Shown here: in pieces, positions 16,563 through 26,916 of the stretch
Layout: every line of letters begins with the position of its first letter
Numbering within the stretch: the stretch's first letter is position 1
Assembly (NCBI RefSeq): GCF_000009985.1
Contig: NC_007626.1
Coordinates: 2,969,943 to 3,033,942 of the forward strand
From: Paramagnetospirillum magneticum AMB-1
GTDB lineage: Bacteria > Pseudomonadota > Alphaproteobacteria > Rhodospirillales > Magnetospirillaceae
Direction: 5' to 3'
DNA: 64,000 nt
Program-made: the position numbers and the translations under genes
Notes under the pieces: model-generated
What the model was told of the DNA's origin: nothing
Database searches by the model: none
The model's input: the letters and a program-made list of their open reading frames with translations, nothing else

Positions 16563-16570
16563 GCGACCGG

Positions 16571-16600
16571 GGTGGGGGGCCTCGTCGCCCCCCCCTACCC
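16571..16600. terminator. GC hairpin between convergent genes
   Basis: GGGGGGC (16574-16580), a CTCGTC loop and GCCCCCC (16587-16593) form a stem in the short gap between the GST stop and the malonyl-CoA decarboxylase stop. It probably serves both directions; there is no good T-run. Confidence 0.5.
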
Positions 16601-18010
16601 TTTCAGCAGCGCCTTGACCCGGGCCGACACCGCCACCTTGCCGCTGGCCGAATAGGCTTCGTGGTTGGCGTCGATGTCGTCGAGGTCATAGAGGTAGTTG
16701 ACCATCAGTCCCGCCGACTGGTTGAGGCCGTTGGCCGACATGTCGGCCATCCAGTTGATGCGCTCGACCCTGGCGCCGTTGGACAGGTGGAAATGGGCCA
16801 CCGGGTCCAGCGCCCCCATGCCGTCGGAGCGCTTTTCGCGGCTCAGGTAACGGGCGGCAAGCCGGGTCAGCGGCCCCTCCAGCACCTCGGCCAGCAAGGG
16901 CTCCGCCGTCCAGTCGGGCTCGGCCAGCAGGGCCTTGAGGCTGCCCTTGGCGCCCATGCCGCCCACCCGGGTCAGAGCCTTGTGGTCGGCAGCGGTCAGC
17001 AATCCCGGTTCGCCCTTGATCAGAAGACCTTCCAGCCAGCGGCGGAAACCGGGAAGGGGCGACAGCGTGGCGAAGGTCCTGATCTGCTTCAGTTCGCGCG
17101 ACAGATCATCCACCACCCGCTTGATCAGGAAATTGCCGAAGCTGATCCCGGCCAGGCCACGCTGGGCGTTGTTGATGGAATAGAAGATGGCGGTATCGGC
17201 CTTGTCCACGTCTCCCAGCGGCGCGGAGGGATCCAGCAGGTCCTGGACATTGCCGGCCATATCGCGGACCAGGGCCACCTCCACGAAGATCAGCGGCTCG
17301 TCGGGCATGCGCGGATGGAAGAAGGCATAGAGCCGGCGATCGGAATCCAGCCGGTTCTTCAGGTCGGTCCAGCCCTGGATGGCGTGCACCGCCTCGTACT
17401 GCATGATCTTTTCCAGCACGATGGCCGGGGAGCGCCAGGTGACGCGCTCCAGCACCAGGAAGCCCACGTCGAACCACGAGGCCAGCAGCCCCCGGAGATC
17501 CCCTTCCAGGGGCAGAAGATCGGGATGCTCGCGCGTCAGCCCCATCAGCTCGGCACGCATGTCCACCAGGAACTTGACGCCCTCGGGCAGGGCGTTGAAC
17601 TGGGTCAGAAGCTTGAGCCGGGGCGGATCCAATGCCAGGCGCAGATCCATCTCGGCGCGCTGGCGCGTGGTATCGTCCGGCGCGCCGGCCAGGGCCGCCG
17701 CCGCCGCGTCGACCCGGACGCGGTCCGGACCGAACCGGCTGGCCAGCAATTTAAGGAAGCGCACCCGCCCCTCGCCCGACAGCGACAGATAGGCCCGCCC
17801 CAGGGCAGCCGCCCGGGCGCGGGCCGAAACCTCGCCGCCCTTGGCGCCCAGGCAGGCCTCCATCTGAACGCGCAACTGTTCCAGGTCGCTTTCCGGCAGG
17901 CCGGGAGCCAGGGCCGGCACCTTGCCCGCCCCGTCCGTTCCGGCGATGTCGCGCCACAATCCCCGTAGGCGGGACAGCAGGGAGACGGCGGTGCTCTGAA
18001 CCTCATTCAT
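16595..18010 (-). CDS. Malonyl-CoA decarboxylase
   Basis: This 471-residue enzyme converts malonyl-CoA to acetyl-CoA and CO2. The N-terminal helical domain is followed by the GNAT-like catalytic domain of the MLYCD family. Readable family blocks include FLVLERVTWRSPA, the ISFGNFLIKRVV region, the LSPLPGFRRWL motif, and the C-terminal HFHLSNGARVERINW that carries the catalytic histidine and serine. Its start overlaps the nnr stop by eight bases, so the two genes are co-transcribed in the order nnr then this gene. Confidence 0.93.
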   Translation of the reverse strand: MNEVQSTAVSLLSRLRGLWRDIAGTDGAGKVPALAPGLPESDLEQLRVQMEACLGAKGGEVSARARAAALGRAYLSLSGEGRVRFLKLLASRFGPDRVRVDAAAAALAGAPDDTTRQRAEMDLRLALDPPRLKLLTQFNALPEGVKFLVDMRAELMGLTREHPDLLPLEGDLRGLLASWFDVGFLVLERVTWRSPAIVLEKIMQYEAVHAIQGWTDLKNRLDSDRRLYAFFHPRMPDEPLIFVEVALVRDMAGNVQDLLDPSAPLGDVDKADTAIFYSINNAQRGLAGISFGNFLIKRVVDDLSRELKQIRTFATLSPLPGFRRWLEGLLIKGEPGLLTAADHKALTRVGGMGAKGSLKALLAEPDWTAEPLLAEVLEGPLTRLAARYLSREKRSDGMGALDPVAHFHLSNGARVERINWMADMSANGLNQSAGLMVNYLYDLDDIDANHEAYSASGKVAVSARVKALLKG

Positions 18011-19457
18011 GGGCCAATCTCCCCATCGTAGCCAGAATAGCCGGAAGCGCCTCGGGCAAATCCTCGGCGATCAGCCCGGGGCCGTGCGCCGCCGCCGCCC
18101 GCCCGTGCAGCCAGGCGGCGGCCGAGGCGGCCTCGAAGGGCTCCATGCCCTGGGCCAGCAGCCCGACGATCAGCCCGGCCAGCACGTCGCCCGACCCCGC
18201 CGTGGCCAGCCAGGGCGGGGCGTCGGTGGTGATGGTGGCCCGGCCATCGGGATGGGCCACCACGGTGTCCGCGCCCTTCAGCAGCACCACCGCCCCCGAC
18301 AGATGCGCCCCGTGCCGCGCCCGCTCCAGGCGGCTGCCCGGCACCTCGCCGAACAGGCGGCGGAACTCGCCGTCATGGGGAGTGAGCACCACCGTGTCGC
18401 GGAGATGGCGGAACAGCTCGCCGCTCCACCCCTCGAAACCGCTGAGCGCGTCGGCATCCAGGACGCAGGGGCGTCCGGTGGCCAGGGCGGCCAGAACCTT
18501 GCCCGACAGGCTTTCCCCCACCCCGCCGCCCGGCCCCAGCAACAGGGCGTTGCGACGGGCATCCGCCAACGCCGCGTCGAAGGGCTCGGAAGGGGTGACC
18601 AGCAGGCCGGGATCGCCGGCGCGATAGATGCCCAGCGCCCCCTCCGGCGCCGCGATGGTCACCAGCCCGGCGCCCACCCGGCGGGCGGCGCGGGCCGCCA
18701 GCCTCGCCGCCCCGGTCATCTCGCCGCCGCCCAGGATCAGGGCGTGACCGCGTGAGTATTTGTGTCCGTCGGGCCGGATTTCCGGCAGGACCCAGGCGCC
18801 CGGCCCGTTGCGCCGGACGGTCGGCACGATGGAATCGAGCACCGTGGCCGGAATGCCGATGTCGGCCACCACCAGCTCGCCGCATTTGAGCCGTCCCGGC
18901 ATCAGGCAGTGGCCGGGTTTGGGGCGAAAGAAGGTCACGGTGGCAAGGCAATGGGGAGCGATCCCCAGCACCGCCCCACTGTCGCCGTGGACGCCCGAGG
19001 GCACGTCGACGGCGATCACCGGCAGGCGGCGGCGCCCCATCTCCTCGATCACCGCCCGGGCCATTCCGTCCAGCGGTCGGGCGAGTCCCGCGCCGAACAG
19101 GGCATCGATCACTCCGACGCAGCCGTCGAGGCTGTTCAGGGTCAGGGGCTCCACCGCCCCTGTCCAGCGTCCCGCCATCACGGCGGCGTCGCCCTTGAGC
19201 CGCCCCGCCTCGCCCAGCAGGGACAGGCGCACCAGCCACCCGTCGCGGGCCAGCAGCCGGGCCGCCACGAAGCCATCGCCGCCGTTATTGCCGGGACCGC
19301 ACAGGATGGCGACACGGCCCTTGGGCAGCAGGCGCCGCGCCGCGCGGGCCACCGCCCAGCCGGCGGCCTCCATCAGCCGCTCGCCGGAAATACCCCCCTC
19401 CCCGGCCAGGGCGTCGGCCCGATACATCTGCTCGACGCTGAGAATTTCTTGGCTCAT
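18003..19457 (-). CDS. nnr: Bifunctional NAD(P)HX epimerase / dehydratase
   Basis: This 484-residue repair enzyme restores damaged hydrated NAD(P)H. The N-terminal NnrE domain (about 1-210) contains GPGNNGGDG at residues 54-62, the PSGVHGDSG loop and the YjeF-type fold. The C-terminal NnrD domain (about 220-480) has TPHDGEF, the substrate-binding segment VVLLKGADTV and the nucleotide motif GSGDVLAG. The start at 19457 gives the standard MSQEILSVEQMYRAD opening; 48 more in-frame codons upstream are not credible. It is divergent from dadA across 82 bases. Confidence 0.94.
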   Translation of the reverse strand: MSQEILSVEQMYRADALAGEGGISGERLMEAAGWAVARAARRLLPKGRVAILCGPGNNGGDGFVAARLLARDGWLVRLSLLGEAGRLKGDAAVMAGRWTGAVEPLTLNSLDGCVGVIDALFGAGLARPLDGMARAVIEEMGRRRLPVIAVDVPSGVHGDSGAVLGIAPHCLATVTFFRPKPGHCLMPGRLKCGELVVADIGIPATVLDSIVPTVRRNGPGAWVLPEIRPDGHKYSRGHALILGGGEMTGAARLAARAARRVGAGLVTIAAPEGALGIYRAGDPGLLVTPSEPFDAALADARRNALLLGPGGGVGESLSGKVLAALATGRPCVLDADALSGFEGWSGELFRHLRDTVVLTPHDGEFRRLFGEVPGSRLERARHGAHLSGAVVLLKGADTVVAHPDGRATITTDAPPWLATAGSGDVLAGLIVGLLAQGMEPFEAASAAAWLHGRAAAAHGPGLIAEDLPEALPAILATMGRLAHE

Positions 19458-19539
19458 CCCAGAAGGGTAATCCGCAACTGCCCATTTGCCAACGCGCAGC
19501 GGCTGGATTAAGTGTTCAGGGCTCGCAGGGAGGACGCAA

Positions 19540-20808
19540 GTGAAGGTGGTCGTCATCGGGGCCGGGGTGGTCGGCACCGCCAGCGCGTGGTATCTCGCCA
19601 AGGCCGGTCACGAGGTTACCGTGGTCGACCGGCGCGAAGGCGCGGGGCTGGAAACCAGCTTCGCCAATGGCGGCCAGATCTCCCCCTGCCATGCCGAGCC
19701 CTGGGCCAATCCCTCGGTGTTGCCCAAGGTGCTGAAATGGCTGGGCCGCGAGGATGCCCCCCTGCTGTTCCGCTGGAACCGCTGGGACCCGGCCCTGTGG
19801 GCCTGGGGCTTGCGCTTTCTCGCCAATTGTTCCCGCTCGCGGGCCGAGATAAACACCGAGCGCACCCTGCGCGTGGCGCTGTATTCCCGCGCCTGCCTGG
19901 GAGAGCTTCGCGCCGAGACCGGCATCGCCTACGATCAGCAGGTCCGGGGCATCCTGCACGTCTATCGCGACGGCGCCGAATTTGAACACGCCTGCCGCGC
20001 CGCCGAAGTGATGATCCGTCACGGGCTGCGCCGCCTTCCCAGGACTCCGGCCGAATGCACCGCCATCGAGCCGGCCCTGGGGGCGGTTCAGGGGGAATTG
20101 GCCGGCGGCATCTACACTCCCGACGACGAAAGCGGCGACGCCCACAAGTTCACCCGGGAGCTGGCGGCCCTGGCCGCGGCCAAGGGGGTCGAGTTCCGCT
20201 GGAACGTTCCCATTCAGAGTCTGCTCGCCGATGGCGACCGGGTAGCGGGGCTGGCCACGTCGGACGGGACCATCAGGGCCGAGTCCTACGTGCTGGCTGC
20301 CGGCTGCGACAGCCCGCTGCTGGCCCGGCCGCTGGGATTGCGACTGCCCATCATCCCGGCCAAGGGCTATTCCGTCACCGTGCCGGTGGACAACCATGCC
20401 GGCGCGCCCTTGGTCTCCATCACCGACGACGAACACAAGATGGTCTATTCCCGCCTGGGCGACCGGCTGCGCGCCGCCGGAACCGCCGAGATGGCCGGCT
20501 ATGACCGCATGCCCAACCCGGTCCGCAACCGCCTAATCCTGGACAACGCCCGACGCCTGTTCCCCGATGGCGGCGATTTCGACCGTGCCGAGCCCTGGGC
20601 CGGCCTGCGGCCCGTCACCCCCGACAGCGTGCCGCTGCTGGGCGCCACGCCGCTTCGCAACCTGTGGCTGAATACCGGACACGGCACCTTGGGCTGGACC
20701 ATGTCCTGCGGCTCGGGCCGCATCGTCGCCGACCTTGTGTCTGGCCGGCCATCAGCCATCAGTATGGATGGACTGGGCATCGACCGCTTCACATCCTATC
20801 TGTGGTAA
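19540..20808 (+). CDS. dadA: D-amino-acid dehydrogenase, FAD-dependent (DadA family)
   Basis: This 422-residue, membrane-associated flavoenzyme oxidises D-amino acids to keto acids and passes electrons to the respiratory chain. The Rossmann motif VIGAGVVGTASAWYLAKAG is at residues 5-23, followed by VVDRREGAGLETSFANGG. The C-terminal block is PVTPDSVPLLG and TGHGTLGWTMSCGSG, typical of DadA. The start is GTG 19540, chosen because GGGAGGA lies seven to nine bases upstream; an ATG at 19486 has no such signal. No alanine racemase gene is adjacent. Confidence 0.92.
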   Translation: MKVVVIGAGVVGTASAWYLAKAGHEVTVVDRREGAGLETSFANGGQISPCHAEPWANPSVLPKVLKWLGREDAPLLFRWNRWDPALWAWGLRFLANCSRSRAEINTERTLRVALYSRACLGELRAETGIAYDQQVRGILHVYRDGAEFEHACRAAEVMIRHGLRRLPRTPAECTAIEPALGAVQGELAGGIYTPDDESGDAHKFTRELAALAAAKGVEFRWNVPIQSLLADGDRVAGLATSDGTIRAESYVLAAGCDSPLLARPLGLRLPIIPAKGYSVTVPVDNHAGAPLVSITDDEHKMVYSRLGDRLRAAGTAEMAGYDRMPNPVRNRLILDNARRLFPDGGDFDRAEPWAGLRPVTPDSVPLLGATPLRNLWLNTGHGTLGWTMSCGSGRIVADLVSGRPSAISMDGLGIDRFTSYLW

Positions 20809-20845
20809 AGGGGGATGGGCGTGGCGGACACGCTCGGAGGGCATC

Positions 20846-21283
20846 ATGCTGGTGTGGCGTGAGGCGATGAGTACGGGGCATTCGGAGATCGACAAGGCCC
20901 AAAGGCAATTGATCGCCCATATCAACGAATTCGAGACGGCACTTCGCAAATCGGGACCGGATGTGGCCATGGGGCTGTTCTTGAGCGGCCTCTATGATCA
21001 GGTGGCCATCAATTTCGGTCGCGAGGAGCAGATTCAGCGCGAATCCTCCTTTCCCTTCCTGGATGCCCACCACCGCGAGCACGGCAATCTGCTCGGTCGC
21101 CTAGCCAGCATCCAGAACCACTACCAATCCGCCAATCACCGCGCGGACCAAGGGGCGTTGCTGCGGGATCTGACCGCGCTGATCCGCGATTGGGTCTCCC
21201 ACCATATGGTTCAGAGCGATGTCATGCTGCGCCGGTACCTGCCGCACCCGTCGCCGCCCCACCAGCCCCGGCCTCGCCCGTGA
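20846..21283 (+). CDS. Hemerythrin-family protein with half of the di-iron site missing
   Basis: This 145-residue four-helix protein belongs to the bacteriohemerythrins, which normally bind O2 at a di-iron centre. The usual N-terminal pattern is present (GHSEIDKAQRQLIAHIN), but the helix-A histidine is Gln19 and the helix-B histidine is Asn56. The bridging Glu60 and the ligands His75, His79, His120 and Asp125 are retained. The five retained residues correspond to one iron site plus the two bridging carboxylates. It could bind one metal, a different metal pair, or none. The ATG at 20846 has GGAGGG upstream. It follows dadA by 37 bases and precedes a histidine kinase. Confidence 0.8.
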   Translation: MLVWREAMSTGHSEIDKAQRQLIAHINEFETALRKSGPDVAMGLFLSGLYDQVAINFGREEQIQRESSFPFLDAHHREHGNLLGRLASIQNHYQSANHRADQGALLRDLTALIRDWVSHHMVQSDVMLRRYLPHPSPPHQPRPRP

Positions 21284-21365
21284 CATGGGAAAAAATCCGC
21301 GATAAACTCATCGCCCCGCCGCGTTGGCGGTTTCCGTTCCCGCCATTGCCACAGGCTGACCACCG

Positions 21366-23084
21366 TTGTTCCAGATTTTCCGCGGCAATCACCGGGCGAC
21401 GCAAGCCGAAGGGGACGTTCCTCACGGCGGAAGATGGCGCCGGGTCGGAATCATCGTCGCGACCCTGACCCTGGTCAGCGCCTACATCTTCGTGATTCTC
21501 GGCAATATCCGCGACCTGGAGCAGGAGCGTAACGAGTTCGCCGAGCTTCAGGCCCGCAAGATCTTGCTGTCCTTCGATATCCACACCACCCGGCTGTTCG
21601 ACTTGGCCGACACCTATCTGCGATCGGTCCGCCACTTCGTGGAGCGGGATGGCGCCGAACGCCTGGGGGAGTTCGTGGAGAAGGTCACGCCGCCCAAATC
21701 GGAACTCTACTCCGCCACCGTGACCGCTCTGGACGCCCGCGGAAGGGTGTCATTCAGTACCGATGCAGCCAGGCCCCGGGGCGCCGACCTTTCGGATCAG
21801 CAGATCTTCCTGCATTTTCAGGGCGCCACCCAGGATTCCATCCTGATCGGCGCCGCCAACACCAGCACCGTGCCTGATCAGCAGTATTTCCACGTGGCGC
21901 GGCCGCTGTTCAGCAGCAAGATGCTGGCCGGCGTCATTGTTGTCGACATTCATTCTAGCCGCATTGCCGCCTTCTACCGGGACATGACTCTGGGACCGAA
22001 CTCATCGGCGGCCATTTTCAGCCTGGACCGCAAGCTGGTCGCCCGCCAACCGCCGCCTTCGGCGGAAGCCGCCCCCCTTGGCGCGCTGCAGATCTGGAAC
22101 GAATCCGAAGCCCAGGCGGAAGGTCGGTTCAGCAAACGATCATTATTGGACGGTATCGAACGAACCTTCCTGTACAAGCGCCTGACCGACTACCCGCTGG
22201 TGGTGGTGGTCGGTTTCGCCCATGCGGACGTGGCTTCCGGCCTGGACGAGGTCAAGCGCTCGGAAGTGATCGAGACGACCCTGTTCACCGTCACGGCCCT
22301 GGCCTTCGCCATGCTTGTTCTGGCCTTGGAAGGCCGCAATCGCAGGCTGGCCGCCGCCGAGCGGGCCAGCCGCGCCACCACGGAATTGCTGGAACGCTCC
22401 AACGCCGATCTGGAGCGCTTCGCCTATGTGGCGTCCCACGATCTGAAGACTCCGCTGCGGGTGATCACCGGCTACGCCCAGATGCTGGACCGCCGCTATC
22501 GCGACAAGCTGGACGAGGAGGCCAACGAGTACATCGCCTTCCTCACCGCCGGCACCAAGCGCATGTACCGCCTGATCACCGACCTGCTGCACTATTCGCG
22601 TATCAATAGCCAGGCCAAGCCGCTGCAACCGGTCTCGGCCGGACGGGCCACCGACATCGCCATCAGCAATCTGAAAGCGGTGATCGAGGAAAGCGGCGCC
22701 AGCGTCTCGGTGGGGCCGCTGCCGACCATTCAGGCCGATGAAAGCCAGCTTTCCAGCCTGTTCCAGAATCTGCTGGGCAACGCCATCAAGTACCGCCACC
22801 CCGAGCGCAAGCCTGAGATCCGCATCGAGGCGGTACGGCTCTCGGGCACCTTGTGGCGGTTTGCGGTCAAGGATAACGGCATCGGCATCGAGCCCGAGCA
22901 TTTCGAGCGCATCTTCGTCATCTTCCAGCGCCTGCACAGCGATTCTGCCTATGACGGCACCGGCATCGGCCTGGCGCTGTGCCAACGCATCGTGACCCGC
23001 CTGGGCGGCCGCATCTGGGTCGAGTCAAGGCCAGGGGAAGGTTCCACCTTCTTCTTCACCGCCAGCGACGCCAGCGGGGATTAA
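21366..23084 (+). CDS. Membrane sensor histidine kinase
   Basis: This 572-residue kinase has two transmembrane helices (about 26-46 and 303-322) around a periplasmic sensing domain of roughly 250 residues. A short coiled segment leads to the HisKA domain with phospho-acceptor His358 (FAYVASHDLKTPLR). The ATPase shows the N box (NLLGNAIKY), the G1 box (DNGIGIE) and the G2 box (GTGIGLALC). No response-regulator gene is adjacent, so the partner is unknown. The only usable start in the frame appears to be TTG at 21366, nine bases after an in-frame stop; the start is therefore uncertain. The stop overlaps the convergent comEC stop. Confidence 0.88.
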   Translation: MFQIFRGNHRATQAEGDVPHGGRWRRVGIIVATLTLVSAYIFVILGNIRDLEQERNEFAELQARKILLSFDIHTTRLFDLADTYLRSVRHFVERDGAERLGEFVEKVTPPKSELYSATVTALDARGRVSFSTDAARPRGADLSDQQIFLHFQGATQDSILIGAANTSTVPDQQYFHVARPLFSSKMLAGVIVVDIHSSRIAAFYRDMTLGPNSSAAIFSLDRKLVARQPPPSAEAAPLGALQIWNESEAQAEGRFSKRSLLDGIERTFLYKRLTDYPLVVVVGFAHADVASGLDEVKRSEVIETTLFTVTALAFAMLVLALEGRNRRLAAAERASRATTELLERSNADLERFAYVASHDLKTPLRVITGYAQMLDRRYRDKLDEEANEYIAFLTAGTKRMYRLITDLLHYSRINSQAKPLQPVSAGRATDIAISNLKAVIEESGASVSVGPLPTIQADESQLSSLFQNLLGNAIKYRHPERKPEIRIEAVRLSGTLWRFAVKDNGIGIEPEHFERIFVIFQRLHSDSAYDGTGIGLALCQRIVTRLGGRIWVESRPGEGSTFFFTASDASGD

Positions 23085-25225
23085 TCCTCCGCCTCCTCGT
23101 CCTTCTTCTCGTCCGGTTCGCGAGGCGCAACCGGGGGCGGTGCCTTGGCCTTCTTCCTGGGGTGGGGATGCCAGGCCCAGGGCCGGTCGCCCTGCCAGCC
23201 CGCCACCGTCTCCACCGAAGCTCCGTTCGGTCCCAGCCACAGGGAATGAGGTCCCCGCCGCCACAGGTCGAAGCGGTCGACAATCACCCTGGCCTCGCGG
23301 CAGGTGCCGCGCAGCGGCACGCTGCTCACCACGATGTCGGCACCGGCGCAGGCCTTCTCGGGATTGTCCTCATCCTTGACCAGGGCCACCACCTTGCCGT
23401 CCACCCGCCACAGGCAACCGGTCTCGTCGCAGCGCAGCCGGCCGTCCCGGGAGGAGCTTTTCTTCGGCCAACGCTCGGGCGCCTCGGGCCCGGCCCGGCG
23501 GCTCCAGGTGTCCTTGAGGATTCGCCCGCCCTTGCCGTTGAGCAGCAGCCTCCCCTCGCCGGTGCGCAACGCCAAGCCGTCGCCGCGTCCGTCCACCAAC
23601 AGGTCCGGCGGCCGGGCAAAGGCCATGGAGGCCACCGCCACCGCCATGGGCAGCAATCCCCACCACCGCCATCGCCCCCGCCAAAGGCACAGCCAGCACC
23701 CGCCCAGGGTGAACACAACCATGGCCCACAGCGGCAGGATGGGCAGGGTCACCGCCGAACTGGGCCACGACGCCACCCAGGTCGCCACCCAATTGACGCC
23801 CTCCACCCCCCAGCCGAGAGGGACCAGGGCCAGGGATTCCAGGCCGAAGGGCAGCAGCACGAACATCACCAGCGCCCAGGGCATCACCCAAAAGCCGGTC
23901 AGGGGCACGGCGATCATGTTGGCCGCCACCGACCATACGGCGAAGCGGTTGAAATGGTGGATGCCGTAGACTGCCGTGGCGAAGCCGGCGATCAGGGTGG
24001 TCACCACCGTGCCGAAGACGTAAAGACCGATGGCGGGCAACCAGCCGGGATGGGCGGCCCGCCAGGCGGTCTGCCTGGGGGTCAGGCTTTCGTAGACGGC
24101 GATCATGGCCGCCACTGCGGCGAAGGACATCTGAAAGCTGGGGCCGATCAACTCGTCGGGCTGCCACAACAGAATGGCCACCGCCGCCCAGGCCACCAGC
24201 CGCATGGACAAGGCCCGGCGGTCCAGCAGCACCGCCAACAGCACCAGCCCGGTCATGAAGAACGATCGCTGGGCTGGAACCGGCGACCCGGCCAGCAGGG
24301 TGTAAAAGCCCGCGAAGACGATGGCCAGCGCCGCCGCCCACTTCTTGATGGGATAGCGCAGGGCCACCGGCGGAAACAGGGCCAGCAAGGTGCGCAGGCC
24401 GACGAAGACCAGCCCGGCGGCCATGGTGATGTGCAGGCCCGAGATGGACAGGATGTGGGCCAGGCCGGAATCCCGGTAGGCCTGCATCATGGGCGCCGAG
24501 ATGGGCATCTGGTCGCCGGTGGTCAGCGCCGCCGTCACCGCGCCCCGGTCGCCGGGCAGCACCGCCAGGATGCGGGCGGTGATGGCGTGGCGGATCTCGT
24601 TGACGTTGGTGGCGAGGTCGGCCCGCCAGCCGGTCGCCGCCCCGGCCGCGATCACCTCCACCGGCCCCAGGGCCGTGCCGATGGCGCCCAACTGGCGAAA
24701 CCAGGCGAAGCGGGCGAAGTCGAAGGCCCCCGGCATGGCAGGCTGGGGCGGCGGCATCAGCATGGCCCGCACCCGGATACGATCGCCGACGGTGGCCAGG
24801 GACAGGCCCGCCTTGGCCTTGATCCGTGCCCGGGCCGGCACCAAGACATCGTCGCGGTCGTGGACCAGTTGCCCCAGGGTCAGACGGCTGCCGCCGTCGG
24901 GCAAGGCCTCCACCTCCACCACCACGCCTTCAAGCATCAGGGCGCCGCTATGCCGCTCGATCACCGGGGCGGCCAGACGAAGGCTGCGCCACTGGGTCGC
25001 GGCGAAACCCAAGGCGATCGCCAGCAGGCACGAGGCCGCCAGCAGCGGCGCCAGACTCCGCCCCCGGACCAAAAGCAGGCCGGCGGCCGCCAGCAGAACA
25101 GCCACGCCTCCCCACCACGCCGGCGGCTCGGACGGCAGGGCGAAGTACAGGCCGATGCCCAATCCCAGGAAAACGGGCAGCCAAAGGGGCCAGCGCCCGC
25201 GCTCCGCCAGCAGGCACTCCCCCAT
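23081..25225 (-). CDS. comEC: ComEC/Rec2-family DNA uptake channel protein
   Basis: This polytopic inner-membrane protein of about 714 residues belongs to the family whose members carry transforming DNA across the membrane. An N-terminal soluble domain (DUF4131-like) follows two helices. The central competence domain has the signatures SGLAHILSISGLHITMAAG and SPVPAQRSFFM. The C-terminal region after residue 520 resembles a short, degenerate beta-lactamase-like segment without the usual metal-binding histidine cluster, ending in a charged proline-rich tail. The start is uncertain: ATG at 25225 is preferred (GGGAG upstream), with 25309 and 25339 possible. No other competence genes are nearby. 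Confidence 0.85.
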   Translation of the reverse strand: MGECLLAERGRWPLWLPVFLGLGIGLYFALPSEPPAWWGGVAVLLAAAGLLLVRGRSLAPLLAASCLLAIALGFAATQWRSLRLAAPVIERHSGALMLEGVVVEVEALPDGGSRLTLGQLVHDRDDVLVPARARIKAKAGLSLATVGDRIRVRAMLMPPPQPAMPGAFDFARFAWFRQLGAIGTALGPVEVIAAGAATGWRADLATNVNEIRHAITARILAVLPGDRGAVTAALTTGDQMPISAPMMQAYRDSGLAHILSISGLHITMAAGLVFVGLRTLLALFPPVALRYPIKKWAAALAIVFAGFYTLLAGSPVPAQRSFFMTGLVLLAVLLDRRALSMRLVAWAAVAILLWQPDELIGPSFQMSFAAVAAMIAVYESLTPRQTAWRAAHPGWLPAIGLYVFGTVVTTLIAGFATAVYGIHHFNRFAVWSVAANMIAVPLTGFWVMPWALVMFVLLPFGLESLALVPLGWGVEGVNWVATWVASWPSSAVTLPILPLWAMVVFTLGGCWLCLWRGRWRWWGLLPMAVAVASMAFARPPDLLVDGRGDGLALRTGEGRLLLNGKGGRILKDTWSRRAGPEAPERWPKKSSSRDGRLRCDETGCLWRVDGKVVALVKDEDNPEKACAGADIVVSSVPLRGTCREARVIVDRFDLWRRGPHSLWLGPNGASVETVAGWQGDRPWAWHPHPRKKAKAPPPVAPREPDEKKDEEAED

Positions 25226-25401
25226 TACGCGCAGTACTCCCGCCACCGCGTCCGATCCGGAGCGTGCGGTCGGGAAAACCCCTATCCAATCGGGCGGGTT
25301 TTTTGCCATCCACCCCCAACACCGGGCTGTCAGGGGCATAAAGATATGCTACACAAGGCAGCCTTGTCCCCCTCGGCAAAAAGGACGCCGAAAGCACCGT
25401 C

Positions 25402-26835
<1,434 letters not shown>

Positions 26836-26916
26836 CTGGGCCGGCCCGCGAAATATTGGGCGGCCACCGGCCGCCACTAGGCTTAAACAGTGAAGTAGAC
26901 CACGGGGTATGAAGAC

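Noticed and set aside
26859..26875. GC hairpin between gltX and gltA as a terminator
   Set aside because: GGCGGCC/GGCCGCC forms only a seven-base-pair stem with no T-run after it, so it was not listed as a terminator.
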